A stretch of DNA of 64,000 nucleotides. Source: Acanthosepion pharaonis. Its lineage: Eukaryota > Mollusca > Cephalopoda > Sepiida > Sepiidae. Under the pieces are notes generated by a model. That model saw only the letters and a program-made list of their open reading frames with translations. It made no database searches and was not told where the DNA came from. This document shows, piece after piece, positions 1 through 12,008 of the stretch. Made by a program: the position numbers and the translations under genes. How positions within the stretch are numbered: the first letter of the stretch is position 1; each line of letters starts with the position of its first letter. The stretch lies in contig CAHIKZ030000058.1 in assembly GCA_903632075.3 (NCBI GenBank), forward strand, positions 2,251,001 to 2,315,000, written 5' to 3'.

Positions 1-229
1 CTTAGAGAAAATTGTCGTCGATCATATTTATTCTTTATAAAATAAAAAATATATTTATTACAATAATCTTCTATCTAGGCTTCTTCAGGGTAGTGCAATG
101 TTTTAGAACCTGATCTCGTTGACCGTAAATATCAAACTAGATTCTATCTTCATGTTGCTTTGTGTCTGTGTTAAAGAGAACTGGGGAAAATATCAACAGA
201 CTTTAGTCCGAATCGGAACTAAATCTTAC

Positions 230-407
230 CTGAATAGCATACAATTTTCGAACTTTTCGCGCCATTACATCAGACCATTTCACCCAAAACATAACTTGCT
301 TCTGCAATCTGCATTCTTTACGTGTTGCTTTGGTAAGAATGGTGTACCACTCCGGAACATTCTTAAGGTTTGGAGAACAGATTCCCACAAGGATACTTCC
401 AATGACA
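230..407 (-). CDS. Candidate internal protein-coding exon, unidentified gene
   Basis: Minus-strand open segment of 59 codons plus one base, bounded by good splice signals. The acceptor is TATTGTAG at 408-415 and the donor is CAG|GTAAGAT at 223-232. The peptide reads VIGSILVGICSPNLKNV, then EWYTILTKATRKECRLQKQ, then VMFWVKWSDVMARKVRKLY; it is basic and aromatic in its second half. Intron phase would be 2 on entry and 0 on exit. I do not recognise the family and see no partner exon nearby. The open frame has ordinary codon variety and no repeat character, unlike almost every other frame here. It could instead be chance or an old transposon fragment. Confidence 0.4.
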
Positions 408-2140
408 CTACAATATTAGATTCTTCATGTCTAAAATCAATCTTTATATATTCGCTATTCCGTCTTAATAATCACTTTTCCCGTTTATGTTGATATCACA
501 AACCCCATTCAGTAGTCTTCCAATTTGAGTGGCTCTTCGTCTTTCTATTGGTTGAAAATTATTTGATTGTTGTTACTGAATTTCAGGTGAAAATACCATA
601 ATAATAAATGTAGATCTTTTTTATTACTTCACCTCAAATATTGTAAAGGTACTTATCGAAAATATTAATTCAACCTAAGTAATTATAAATTTCAAATCAA
701 AGATTGTTTTTTTCATTTTTGCTAAAAATTTTGGAACTCTTTTTTTTACAATGATACATTTTAAATCAATTATTTTTATCATGCCTTTATAACAACTCCT
801 ACCCTCAAAATAAAATTTAAAAAAATGATCAGATATAAGGGAATTATTCACGTTTCTTAAGTTCGGATGATATTAGATATTTTCTTATAATGATCTTTTT
901 ACAATTTGAAAAAATAAAGAAGAAAATATCTGTTTCGTTTGTTTATCGGTGTGAGCGCGAACGTAAATCCCACACTTAGAGTAGCGGAACCGCATCGTTT
1001 ATATTTGGGGGAGATAGTAAAGTACAAGCCAACCGGAGCACAATCTAAAAGCCTAGCTGTAGGAGAATTTGGTGTGAATTTTACTAAATCTAAATTCTTT
1101 ATGTTTTGGGGTAAATTAATATTTTTGATTGAATTAAGAGAAAAAAAATCTATATATGGTAATCACGTTGATTTTTCCTTTTTACTCGGAGTGTAAGGCT
1201 CACCAAATCGTTTTAATATTTTTTTTGTTTTGTTTTGTTTTTTTTTTACGTTAAATGTTTTCTCTGTTAAAATAAGCTGCTTTTATTCTCTGATATTTCA
1301 TTCAATAATTAATTTTTTGACATCCTATCATCCAGTTTGCCGATCATTTATATTAATAACTTTTAGGCGCCACACTATGGGTCGATCTACTCGACTCATA
1401 CACGCGTGCATACGGCAAAACCTTACTCAAATAAAGAGAAGACAAAAGAGAACAAATGCGCACAAAGAGATGGGGAACTATTCAAATAGAGAAACTATCG
1501 TGATCGGCGTCCGAGGCCAAGTGCAAAAAGCAGGCCATTGATTGCTGACTTTCAAAGGAGACTGGCCTGCCCAACATGGAAGATTGGAAGAAGAAGATTT
1601 TATCATCTTTTTTCTAGTCCTCTCTTAGAAAAAAAAAGAAGCTCAACGCACGCATACACACAGGTAGCAACCAAGAGAAAGAAATGCGCACAGACAGGTG
1701 AAAATCAACTCGAAAATACGCAAATATAAACTCAACCAGGCAAGTGCATACTTTTATGTTTGTCCTTATTTTTTTTTTTACGGTGGCTGGGGAATCAAAT
1801 TATAAAACGAAACAGCTTTGAAATAAGTTGCAAATTAGTTATCGGAGGGTGAAATCGGAATGTGATTCTTCGGCATTTTTGTTTCCTCTTCTTTTTTTTT
1901 CATTAAGATCAATGATGCCAAACAGACGAGGGATATGGTGTCGGGGACAAAGCCGTAATGTTATTCGGTAGGCAATAAAAGCACTTCGCTTCGTCCGGGC
2001 GAAACGATGAGCCATGAATGGACGCGCGGCTGGAAAAATGGATCCTAAAAATGGGGATAAAAGATGCATGCCTGATTGGACGGCAGCTTATTATAGAGAC
2101 GAGGGCGTTTGATTAATTTCAGATATGAGTCAGGCGTGGT
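408..2140. other. Unassigned AT-rich non-coding stretch
   Basis: No recognisable gene or transposon. The stretch at 930-1080 and 1370-1730 is less AT-rich and has short open frames without recognisable similarity. 1840-2110 is CG-richer and sits just before the polypurine tract. If 230-407 is an exon on the minus strand, this stretch would be intron or upstream sequence. Confidence 0.5.
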
Positions 2141-2525
2141 AGAAAGTATTTCGGATACAAAAGGAAGGGCAAAAAAAGAGAGAAAAATATGAAGGACTGA
2201 AGGAAAAAGAATGAAAAATCATAAGTTATAAGGCTGGAGGAAAAATAGAAAGAAGAGGAAAAATTAAAAAGAAGGAAAGAAAGAACAACAGAAAAGAAGG
2301 AAATATATATAGGAAGGAAAGAAGGAAGGAAGGAAAAGAAAGAAAATAGCAATGTAGGAAGTGATGAAGGAAAATAGAAATAAGGAAAGTAAAAGAATAA
2401 AAAAAAGAAAGAAAGAAAGAGAAAGAAAGAAAGGAAGGAAGGAAGGAAAGAAAAAAGAAAGAAAAATAAAAGGAGAATATATAAAACAAGGAAGGAAAGA
2501 ACAACAGGAAAGAAAAAACATGAAA

Positions 2526-2586
<61 letters not shown>

Positions 2587-2600
2587 AAAAAAAAGAAAGA

Positions 2601-2812
2601 AGAACATAGCAGGTAGGGCGGTTTAAGGAAAACGAAAAAGAAAGAAAGAAAGAAAGAAAAGAAGACACAAACATAAATGAAGGGTGGAAAGAAGGCAGGA
2701 AAAAAAAAAGAAAAATCACAAATAGTTAAGCTGGAGGCAAAATAGAAAGAAGGAGAAAACTAAAAAGAAGAAAAAACAACAGGAAAGAAAGAAAGAAATA
2801 AAGAAAAAAGAA

Positions 2813-2848
<36 letters not shown>

Positions 2849-3065
2849 AAAAAAAAGAAAGAAGAACATAGCAGGTAGGGCGGTTTAAGGAAAACGAAAA
2901 AGAAAGAAAGAAAGAAAGAAAAGAAGACACAAACATAAATGAAGGGTGGAAAGAAGGCAGGAAAAAAAAAGAAAAATCACAAATAGTTAAGCTGGAGGCA
3001 AAATAGAAAGAAGGAGAAAACTAAAAAGAAGAAAAAACAACAGGAAAGAAAGAAAGAAATAAATA

Positions 3066-3109
<44 letters not shown>

Positions 3110-3197
3110 AAAATCACAAGTAAGGTATGCTGGAGGGAAAATAGAAAGAAGGAGAAAACTAAAAAGAAGAAAAAAACAGGAAAGAAAGAAAGAACGA

Positions 3198-3233
<36 letters not shown>

Positions 3234-3307
3234 AAAATCACAAGTAAGGTATGCTGGAGGGAAAATAGAAAGAAGGAGAAAACTAAAAAGAAGAAAAAAC
3301 AACAGGA

Positions 3308-3371
<64 letters not shown>

Positions 3372-3415
3372 AAAATCACAAGTAAGGTATGCTGGAGGGA
3401 AAATAGAAACTAGGA
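2601..3415 (+). repeat. Duplicated mixed-sequence modules inside the GAAA tract
   Basis: A module starting AGAACATAGCAGGTAGGG occurs at 2601 and again at 2863, a shift of 262 bp, and runs about 197 bp with near identity. A shorter module containing ATGCTGGAGGGAAAATAG recurs near 3125, 3250 and 3388, spaced by about 120-140 bp. The variable part between modules is the length of the GAAA run. This points to recent unequal exchange or slippage with a unit larger than the tetranucleotide. Confidence 0.85.
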
Positions 3416-4727
3416 AAAAAATGAAAAGAAAAAAGAAAGAAAAAAAGAAAGAATAGCAAGAAAAATAGTATGAAAGAAGGAAAAAACGAACGAACGCGAG
3501 AAATAAACAGAGTAGAGATATAGAAAAGAAGGAAGTAACATGACAGAAAGATCTCAAGTATGAATTTGGGAGGGGGAAGAAAAAATGAGAGATGATGAAA
3601 AGAATGAACGAAAGTAGAAACTACAGATGAATAGAAAGAAAGAATAAATATATGGAATAAAATAAAGAATGAAGATATATGAGAAGAAAAGAAAAAAAAA
3701 TAACAGGACAGAGAGAAACGAAAGGGAAAATGTCACAGTAAGGAAGAGAAGAAGATGATAAGAAGGAAGGACATCAGAAGTGAAAGAGATAAAATAAAAA
3801 AGAATGAAAGAAGAATATGTCGAAAGAAAGAACGAAACGAAAAGAAGTGACGATAAAAGAAAAGAGAGAAAGAAAAAGAATACATTGAAGAAGGAAGGAA
3901 GAAAAGGGAAGACGGGATAGAAGTGATAGTGGAAGAAAGACTGATGTAAGATAGGAAGAAGAAAGAACGAAAATAGAAGGAATGAAGCAAAGATGGAAAA
4001 GAATGAAATAGAAAAGAAGAAGAAAAAAAAACAAAGGTGATGAAAGAAAGAAGAATTAATCATGGTGACAAAACTCGGCGCAGGAAAACAAAAACAAAAG
4101 ATGTAAACACTTTTGGCGTCACTTAAAGACATCTAGAAATATCAAAAACAGATTCTCCAAAGAATTAAGGTATATATAGAAATATAAGGGAAAATGAAAA
4201 AAAGAAATATAGAAATATAAAGGATAATAAAATTAGTGTGTGAACGAAAACAATGTAAAATGATGAAGAATACATGACGAAATAAAACGGAAAATAGATT
4301 AAATTATGAATGAAAATTAAATCTATGGCTGTAAGCCGACAGAATTCGACTAAATAGAAAGGAAATAGACGGGATAATATGAATGATGTAAAAAAAGGAT
4401 AAATAAATGTAAAACGAAACAATGTAAAACGAAACAATGAAATATTAAATGAGTAATAATAATTATTATTGAATAAAATTAATATTGAATGAATGAAGTA
4501 CGAACAAGAAATAAGAATAAATATGAAATCAATTAGAAAATGGAAGAAGGAATAAAAATGCAAAAGAATGAAAGAATAAAGAATGAAAGAATAAAGAATC
4601 AAAGAACGTCAAAGATTATATGTGTGAAATAAAGAAAGCCTAAAATGAAGAAGAGACTCGTGTAATAAATAAATGAATAGTAGAAAGATAATAAGGGGCA
4701 TCCATACTGAATAAACGTAGGAAACAA

Positions 4728-4767
<40 letters not shown>

Positions 4768-5948
4768 AGGAAAGAAAGAAAATAAGAAAGCAAGGAATGA
4801 AGAAAAAAGGAAAGAAGGAAAGAAAAAAAGAAAGAAAGAAGGAAGGAAAGAAAGAAAGAAAGAAAGAAAGAAGGAAAGAAAGACAGAATGAAAGAAAGAA
4901 AGAAAGAAATAAAAGAAAGAAAGAAAGAAAATAAGAAAGGAAGGAATGAAGAAAGAAAGAAAGAAAGAAAGAAAGAAGGAAAGAAAGAAAGAAAGAAGGA
5001 AGGAAAGAAAGAAAGAAAGAAAATAAGAAAGGAAGGAATGAAGAAAGAAAGAAAGAAAGAAGGAAAGAAAGAAAGAAAGAAAGAAAGAAGGAAAGAAAGA
5101 AAGAAAGAAAGAAGGAAAGAAAGAAAGAAAGAAAATAAGAAAAGAAAGAAAGAAGGAAAGAAAGAAAGAAAGAAAGAAGGAAAGAAAGAAAGAAAGAAAG
5201 AAAATAAGAAAGGAAGGAATGAAGAAAGGAAGAAAGAAAGAAAGAAGGAAAGAAAGAAATAAAGAAAGAAGAAAAGAAAGAAAGAAAGAAAGAAAATAAG
5301 AAAGGAAGGAATGAAGAAATAAATAAATAAATAAATAAATAAATAAAGGAGGGCGAACAGACAATGGGGGGAAGAAAAAATACATAAATGCAAAAAAAAA
5401 AACAGATTTATAAGATTTCTATTAATAAAAGAAAGAAGAAGAAAAGGAAAACTGTCAAAATAATGAAAGAGAAAAAAGAAGCGCTGAAGAAAGAGAAAAA
5501 AATGTTAAGAAGAAATCAGGGAATAAATTTTAAAAAATCAAGGAAAAAATTAAAGAAAGAAGGAAAAATATGAAACAATAAAAGAAAAAAATATAAAAGA
5601 AAAAAAGGGAAATAAAGGTGAAGGTGTGATAGAAAGAAGTAAAAAGTTAGTAAAATGAGAAAGAAAAAACGAAAAAATAATGGAAAAAAAGTCAGTGGAA
5701 GATGAAATATAAAATGAGATAAACTGGGTGGGGTAAAAAAAACTATTTCTGTGAGTAAGGGAAGAGACAAATAAATACATTGAAAAAGAAAGAAAGAAGG
5801 ATTGATAGGAAGCAGCGGAAAGAAATGCAAAAAACAGTGGAACATTTTATAGAGAAAGATGTCGGGAAGAAAAATGTGTGGGGAAGAAAAAGCAAAAAAA
5901 ATCCCGGAAATTTGACAAATTGAAGGAAAACTGAACAGGAGGATGTGA

Positions 5949-6004
<56 letters not shown>

Positions 6005-6214
6005 AAATATGAGAAAAAGGAAGAGCAGAGAAAAGAAAGAGAGAGGAGAAGGGAGAAAAGGGAAAGAAAAAAGAAAGAAAGAAAGAAAGAAAGAAAAAAT
6101 AACAAAGTACGGTACACTAAGAAGTAAAAAGGAAAAATGGGTGCTTGTAGAAAGAAAGAAAGAAAGAAAAAAGAAAGAAAGAAAGAAAAAAGAAAGAAAG
6201 AAAGAAAGAAAGAA

Positions 6215-6776
6215 AGAAGCTGTTTTAAAAAGGTAATTTACTTTTCTTCTTAAAAACAACTTTCTTTCTTAAAAACGAAATTCAAAATTAAATAGATGCA
6301 AAACTGAACGTAGTATGTAGAAAAAATGATAAGTTACTAATAATAGTAATCATTTCGGAATCAAGAAAGAAAGAAATGCGGAAATGATTTATAAAAGAAG
6401 GTAGTGGAAAGGAAGACGACAAAACACATAAAACGAGAGAAACGGGTGGAAACAAAATGAAGAGAAAAAACTAAAAACAAAACAAGACAGAAATAAATAA
6501 ATAAAGAAAGAAAGAACGAAAGAAAGAAGCAAGATGTTTTAAAAAGGTAATTTATTTTTCTTTTTTGGAAACAGCTCCCTTTCTTTCTTTCTTAAAAACG
6601 AAATTAAAAATTAAATAGAAGTAAAAGTGAACGTAGGAAGTAGAAAAATAATAATGAATTACCAATAATAGTAATAACTTCAGAGCCAAGATAGAAAGAA
6701 ATGCTGAAATAATTTATAAAAGAAGGTATTGGAATAAAAAGCAGACAAAACACATAAAACGAGACATAGGGGTGGA

Positions 6777-6777
<1 letters not shown>
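6215..6777 (+). repeat. Diverged ~240-bp direct duplication within the GAAA tract
   Basis: The block at 6215-6450 (GTTTTAAAAAGGTAATTTA near its start, CACATAAAACGAGA near its end) recurs at 6527-6777 with substitutions and small indels. Both copies are followed by purine runs. It is clearly more diverged than the 2601/2863 pair, so it is an older duplication. Confidence 0.8.
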
Positions 6778-6823
<46 letters not shown>

Positions 6824-6882
6824 GAAGGAAGAAAGAAAGAAAGGAAGAAAGAAAGAAAAAAAGAAAGAAAGAAAGAAAGAAA

Positions 6883-6951
<69 letters not shown>

Positions 6952-7182
6952 GAGGCAGGTTTATGGAAAGCAGAATATAACAAAGCAAGATGTGGAACGG
7001 AAATGAACGAAAATTGAACGGAAATGAATTAAGAATGAATCATGGAAAAGTAAAGAATTAACAAACAAATGAGAGTGGGTATGTGAAACGAAAATTTAAA
7101 TCTTCGAAAAAAAAAAAGAAGCGTGAAGATAAAAAAAAAAGTTTTCGAAGAAGAAGAAGAAAGAAAGAAAGAAAGAAAGAAA

Positions 7183-7213
<31 letters not shown>

Positions 7214-7235
7214 GAAAAAAATAAAGTAGAAAACC

Positions 7236-9630
7236 CAATAAAGGAAAGAAAATATAGTTTTAAGAACAACGCCCCAGCGGAGTATTGAAATAAAACTTTA
7301 CACCTTGAGCAAAAGCTGAATTAAAGACAGGAAGGGAAATAGATGTCAATAAGTACATAACTGAGGAAAGATGAAAAAAAAGAGAGAAAAGCAATGAGAA
7401 TAGAAAGTAATTGAAATCATGAAAGAAAGAAGTAACGAATGAATGAAAGATGACGTTAAGAAAAAGAAGAAAAAATGGCTACAGAGGATAAAAAATATTA
7501 TTAACAGTTAAGTTTAATGGGTGAGGAAATAGCGAGTGTTTGGTTCTCTATTAATAGAGGGGAATGAGTTTGATTCTGACAGAGAGTACCAAAATTGTGG
7601 CGTTGTTATAAACTAAGGTTAACACACCAACTGTAACAGAAAAAATATATATTGGGTTGGTGGATAATTATCAGGCGTTTGTAAACAATATTTATTATGA
7701 AAAAAGAAACAATTCAACAATAACATTACTACTACTAGGATCGTTTTTTTTTTTACATATGTTCGTTCACATGATTTTAGTGTTGTATAATCGACTTAAA
7801 AAACGAGAAGAATTTTGTTTGACTTCGCTGATTGGTTAATACAGGCTAATGTAAAAAAAATGAATTTGGAGCCTGTCTTTTGCATAGAAAAGTCGATTTC
7901 TTAATGACCGTTTTTTTCGCACGAAATTGAGATTTTTAGTGATATTACATAAATCATTTGAAATTTTGTACAATTATAACTGATTCCACATAATTCTTAT
8001 AGTTTCTAGCTCTCAGCCCTAAGTCTTCTTTCCTCCATATTTCCTGACGTTGAAACACCGGCTCTCTTACGATCACCGAAGTTTAGGAACGTCGAGCCTG
8101 GTTAACCGCTTGAGAAAACCAGATGTGGGTGTGCGGGTGTTGTAATAGATAATGGCTCAGAATTGTTTATTGGATAGCCGACTTCCACTTTACATTGGGT
8201 TCGTAATATTCATTTACTCGTAAATACTCTTCGGATAGGTATGAACCCACTTTTCCTCCCCCAGCTATGGGTTAATTAGTAAGATCTTTAAATACTTATT
8301 ATCTTCCAAAAGAAAAATTAATTCAAACAAAGTAAAAATATTTTCTAGATTTAAATTTGTTTGTTTGTTTGTTTAGCGGCATATCAACCACATTTAATTT
8401 TATTGTGAGTATTAGTAATTTCTTTTACAAAAAAAAGTATTACTGGTAATTTTTTATTTTTCTTCAAAAATCTATTTTTTTTTAACTATGAATATGTATC
8501 GCTGTTATTTTTACTATAAAAATCTATTTTTATACATTCATAGAGTTTTGACCCCAATTCGGGGGTTAACTATTTGCCCATATCTGAGACCCTAACAGAC
8601 GCTACCACTCCTAATAAGAGTGGACCTGAGAACAATAGCATTTAAGAGATGATTCCATGCCCTCCTCCTCCGAAACATTCCGATCAGTGGTTTTGCTGTC
8701 GGATGTATTTTATCGTCCTACCCAAGTTGCCTGGCTTTAAATAACTTGAAAAGTGTTGATAAGCCATAGAAAATGAGTCAATCAATTCTCTTCCGTGAGG
8801 AAATTGTCCATATTCAAAGGGATAAAGGAATATTGATATTACATTTTATTTCAACACTCTTTGTTTTGTTTCTAACGAAGTTTTCTTGTTTCTTAATAGT
8901 CTCCTCGTTTTCAATCACACCAGTTCCAAGCTAATAAATATTCATATAATATGTAGAGAAAGTGAAAATAGAATAAAAAAGTTTAAAAAAAAAACATGTA
9001 TCGTAGGAAAAAAAAAGAGGCGAGTAGTGAATAAAGAAAGCTGATGTAACCAAAATGAAAGAGGAAGTAAATGCAATTGGAAAGAAGTACGAGCAGAATG
9101 ATCGAGGCACGATAGAAAGAAAGAACGGAATGAATAAGGTATAAAAAAAAATGGCGGAATTAAAGGAACTCAAGATAGGCTTCTTAATAAAAAAAATGTT
9201 GACCGTTATTGCGTTCAGTCAAGTCAAGCGTTTAGCCCTTTGGAGCTAAAATGGACTTCATAACATTGGAAAGGTGAAAGCAATAAGTTTTAGCGACGCG
9301 TTAAAATATAGAGCCAGTTTTTCACGCGTAATTTTTGTAATTGTCTCGCCGTTTGGATGTGTTTTCAAAGGTTCAAAGGTTCAATGATCATAGCACGATT
9401 GCAGCTTTCAAGAACACAGTCTTCAACTCCACTTAATTCCCAACACATTTCACATAGACACCATTTTAGCGAGTGCATTTTCATTACATAATTGGCGGTC
9501 AAAATTATACAAGCCATTAGGCGGTTAGATGAAGGGATTTAAAGCAAAGGGAATACAAATCATTAAGTTCAGATCCGGTTTACGAGGCCTCCATCGAGAC
9601 TTCCATAATAAAGTGTATGATTTTGCTTCC
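7236..9630. other. Unassigned single-copy-looking DNA
   Basis: No gene recognised. A phrase at 7652-7670 (TTGGGTTGGTGGATAATTA) resembles the start of mariner terminal inverted repeats, but no matching transposase or second end is visible. A (TTTG)n run lies at 8356-8379. 8930-9170 is purine-rich. The section 8540-8780 is more GC-balanced but has no open frame of note. Confidence 0.5.
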
Positions 9631-9635
9631 ATAAT

Positions 9636-9659
9636 ATGTATGTATGTATGTATGTAAGT
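9636..9659 (+). repeat. (GTAT)n microsatellite
   Basis: Short tetranucleotide run of GTAT with one GTAA interruption, next to the dispersed repeat that follows. Confidence 0.9.
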
Positions 9660-10075
9660 ATAGCTGGCCACTCGTATTCGAGGATACCCGTTTACTATCT
9701 AATCCCAATTGCAGACGCTTGCTCACGCGCATTTGTATTTATTCATCACCCAAAGGTCCACCTGTGGTTTATACTGCAACTATGCCGAGCAGACCGTAGT
9801 TACATTATCTTGCGTGATCTACAATTTGAACAAGGCCAGCACCCTCAAGCTCTTGGCCGTGATGACTTGAGACTGGGTTCCGTCTACCCAATTTTACTCA
9901 CAAGGCTTGGGTCAACCGTGGTATGCTTTCCAAAGGTGCCTCACTCTGGGAACGACCCCTTCAGCCCCATAACATCAGGAAGTCTCCTTCCTCACAAATC
10001 GACAATGGTGGGATTTTCATAGAATGCGAACGTTCTAACAACACGGCCACGTGCCCAGAATACATTATCAATTAG
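9660..10075. repeat. Dispersed repeat, copy 1 (family unnamed)
   Basis: GC-balanced segment with no coding signature. Its 3' half (about 9895-10015) is similar to 15640-15770: both share a CTTGGGTC..GTATGC start, then a CAGGAAGTC/CAAGGAGTC CTCCTTC-type phrase, then TCGA..ATGGTG. Two diverged copies 5.7 kb apart imply an interspersed repeat. The open frame across it is probably incidental. Confidence 0.6.
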
Positions 10076-10304
10076 AAATGAAAAATGTCGTTTACCATTT
10101 TATATTTTAATTTATTCAAACTATTGTTCTAATCATGATTATGATAGATGTACGTTTCGAACAAGTATCCAGTTGCTATCTACAGGTGTCTATTTTGTTT
10201 TATTTAGCTGATAAGATTTATCTGTTGATGATTGTGTTATTTCGTCATTGTGATGCTATTTCTTGTTCGTTCGTTTACGAAACCAGTGTATAGGCAATTC
10301 AAAG

Positions 10305-10832
10305 TGGTGTAATACTTAGCAAGCGTTTCTTGCAAGATCAATTACGACTGAATAGTAAGTTCAATCCTTATTGAGTGCCCCATACGTTCGTCTTGCGCCA
10401 CATCTAATCTACGCTTAGAAAAACTTTTGGGCACGTCAATATGGTGTGGTGGTTAACAAGCTTGTCTAGCTAGATAATTTATGTCTGAATCGCGAGTTCG
10501 ATCCTCACTGGGTACCCATTATTTTGGGCATTTGGGCTACCTCTAATCTACGCTTAGAAAATCTTTGAGGCACTCCGACGTGGTTTAGTGTAGATCAATC
10601 TTGCATAGCTCAATCAATTACAACTGAATCGTGAATTCGGACCTCACTGGGTGCCCCATACTTTTGGCTTTGTTCCACATCTAACCTACGCTAAGTAAGT
10701 GGCACTTCGATGTGGTGTAATGATTACTAATCTTCTCTCGCTAGATCAATTACGACTGAATAGTGAGTTCGATCCTCAGCGGGTGTTCCCTATTTTCGGA
10801 CTTGTGCCACATTTAAGCTACGCTTTGTAAAT
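10305..10832 (+). mobile_element. Tandem array of four tRNA-derived SINE units
   Basis: Four head-to-tail units of about 130-138 bp. Each has a box A-like GTGGTGTAATGGTTA region, a box B-like GAGTTCGATCCTCA (clearest at 10765-10779 and in the unit at 10431-10566), then a GTGCCACATCTAA..TACGCTTAGAAA tail domain. It is the same family as the reverse-strand units at 47-48.3 kb and the single insertion at 18.4 kb. Ohshima and Okada described tRNA-derived SINEs in octopus (OK, OR1, OR2), and this resembles the OR type; that assignment is from memory and inference. No target-site duplications separate the units. Confidence 0.85.
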
Positions 10833-11370
10833 AGCCATCCCAAACCAGAGTATATTGTTTCACTACTTGATTCAAGTTTAAACCAGCTCCTATATCCATT
10901 ACCCCACCGTCCCGAAGGAGATTTGGAGACTTTATATTGAATGTCAGATGGTTTTACGACATTTCATTATCTTGGCGTGTCCGTGCCGGATGTGGTGTTT
11001 TTCTTTAATCTTTGAGATTTTTTTTTAAAGAGTTTAACGTTATATCCATTATTGAAATTCAAATTAATTTCGTCATATTTGATGCTATGATCGTTGATTG
11101 TGCCAACCGGCCTTCCTTAAGTGGTTATGGATCATGTTAACCCTAAAGGAATTTCGAACTGAACCATTTTCCCCTTAAAAATTTAGCTAAGATGTTTTAT
11201 TAAATATAACCGAATTTTTTTTAGATTTTTTTTACCAACTGACGAACACGTCGCACCTACCGACAAAATATGACTTTCGCTCTGAGTAAATTTGATTTTT
11301 GTCTTACAAGAGTTAAGCAAATTGCTGCGAAACAGAAAAAAATCGTTTAAAACAGAGTGCTGGATTTCCA
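10833..11370. other. Unassigned stretch
   Basis: No gene or recognised repeat. Moderately AT-rich with a T-rich patch near 11020 and no long open frame. Confidence 0.4.
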
Positions 11371-11374
11371 TGTC

Positions 11375-11755
11375 ATAACAATCTAACAGTGTGGAAGTGA
11401 ATGCCGGGCATACTTTTTAGAGACGAAGAAATAATGAGAGTTAACAAAGAAGTCTTAAATAAATTGAAATTGAGAAACAGAACCTTTATTCTCAATATCA
11501 GAAAGCTACAGCTGAAACATCTTGGACATATGAGGAAAGAAGGCTCGGAAACCATAACCATCACATGGCGTATTTAAGGCAAGAAAGACAGAAGAACGCC
11601 AGGAACCATCCACCTGAAAAGCATATGTGAATGGATGGCGGAACTAAGAGCGTAAGATTTAGCAATGGGAGAAAAACTGGTGAGGGTCACAAAGACAAGA
11701 AATTTTGGAGAGCCATGATCGCCCATTCCCTGAAGGGGCGCGGTACATAGAAGAA
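11375..11755 (+). pseudogene. LINE ORF2 C-terminal remnant (RTE-like, tentative)
   Basis: Conceptual translation across frames gives MPGILFRDEEIMRVN, RNRTFILNIRKLQLKHLGHM, a GKKDRRTPGTIH segment, and an ending FWRAMIAHSLKGRGT followed by a stop at about 11750. This order (rearranged LGHI(M)RKE block, basic GKxxRGRPR-like block, terminal WRxMIA) is the usual C-terminus of endonuclease-reverse transcriptase ORFs of invertebrate LINEs. Stops and frameshifts break it, so it is dead. The catalytic RT core lies upstream and is missing. Confidence 0.8.
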
Positions 11756-11931
11756 TATTTGTTCATCTTCACTAACATTAATACTGCATGTGTCATATTT
11801 TAGTAACTCTAATTATTCTATTTTTGTAAATGCTATATTTTAAATGCAAGGTCACGAATAAGTGAAGTCATGTGCAATACAGCCTACATAAATCGACAAA
11901 GATGACGGAGATATTAAATGTTTCAAAAGAG

Positions 11932-11933
11932 TT

Positions 11934-11982
<49 letters not shown>

Positions 11983-12008
11983 ATGTGTGTGTCTGTGTGT
12001 GTGTGTGT
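11932..12008 (+). repeat. (TCTA)n followed by (GT)n microsatellite
   Basis: About 12 TCTA units to 11981, then an interrupted GT run to about 12008, where the mariner end begins. Confidence 0.95.

Larger units (their letters stand above)
2150..7235 (+). repeat. ~5-kb polypurine tract, (GAAA)n and derivatives
   Basis: Almost uninterrupted purine strand dominated by GAAA tetranucleotides, with GGAA, GAAAA and AAAATAAG variants. Pure GAAA runs lie at about 2525-2590, 3065-3110, 3300-3370, 4730-4770, 5945-6005, 6772-6825 and 6890-6950. Islands of mixed sequence (about 3540-4700 and 5400-5940) stay purine-rich. All open frames across it are low complexity (K/E/R on plus, F/S/L on minus) and are not genes. 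Homopurine-homopyrimidine DNA of this length can adopt triplex (H-DNA) structure, and strand slippage is expected. Confidence 0.95.

Noticed and set aside
2119..7238. Long Phe/Ser or Lys/Glu-rich frames in the GAAA tract
   Set aside because: Low-complexity translations of a microsatellite, open on both strands for compositional reasons.
7652..7680. Mariner terminal inverted repeat
   Set aside because: Only a short similarity to mariner ends, with no partner end or transposase within range.
9636..10022. 128-codon frame as a gene
   Set aside because: It lies within a repeat with a diverged non-coding copy at 15.6 kb and starts in a GTAT microsatellite.
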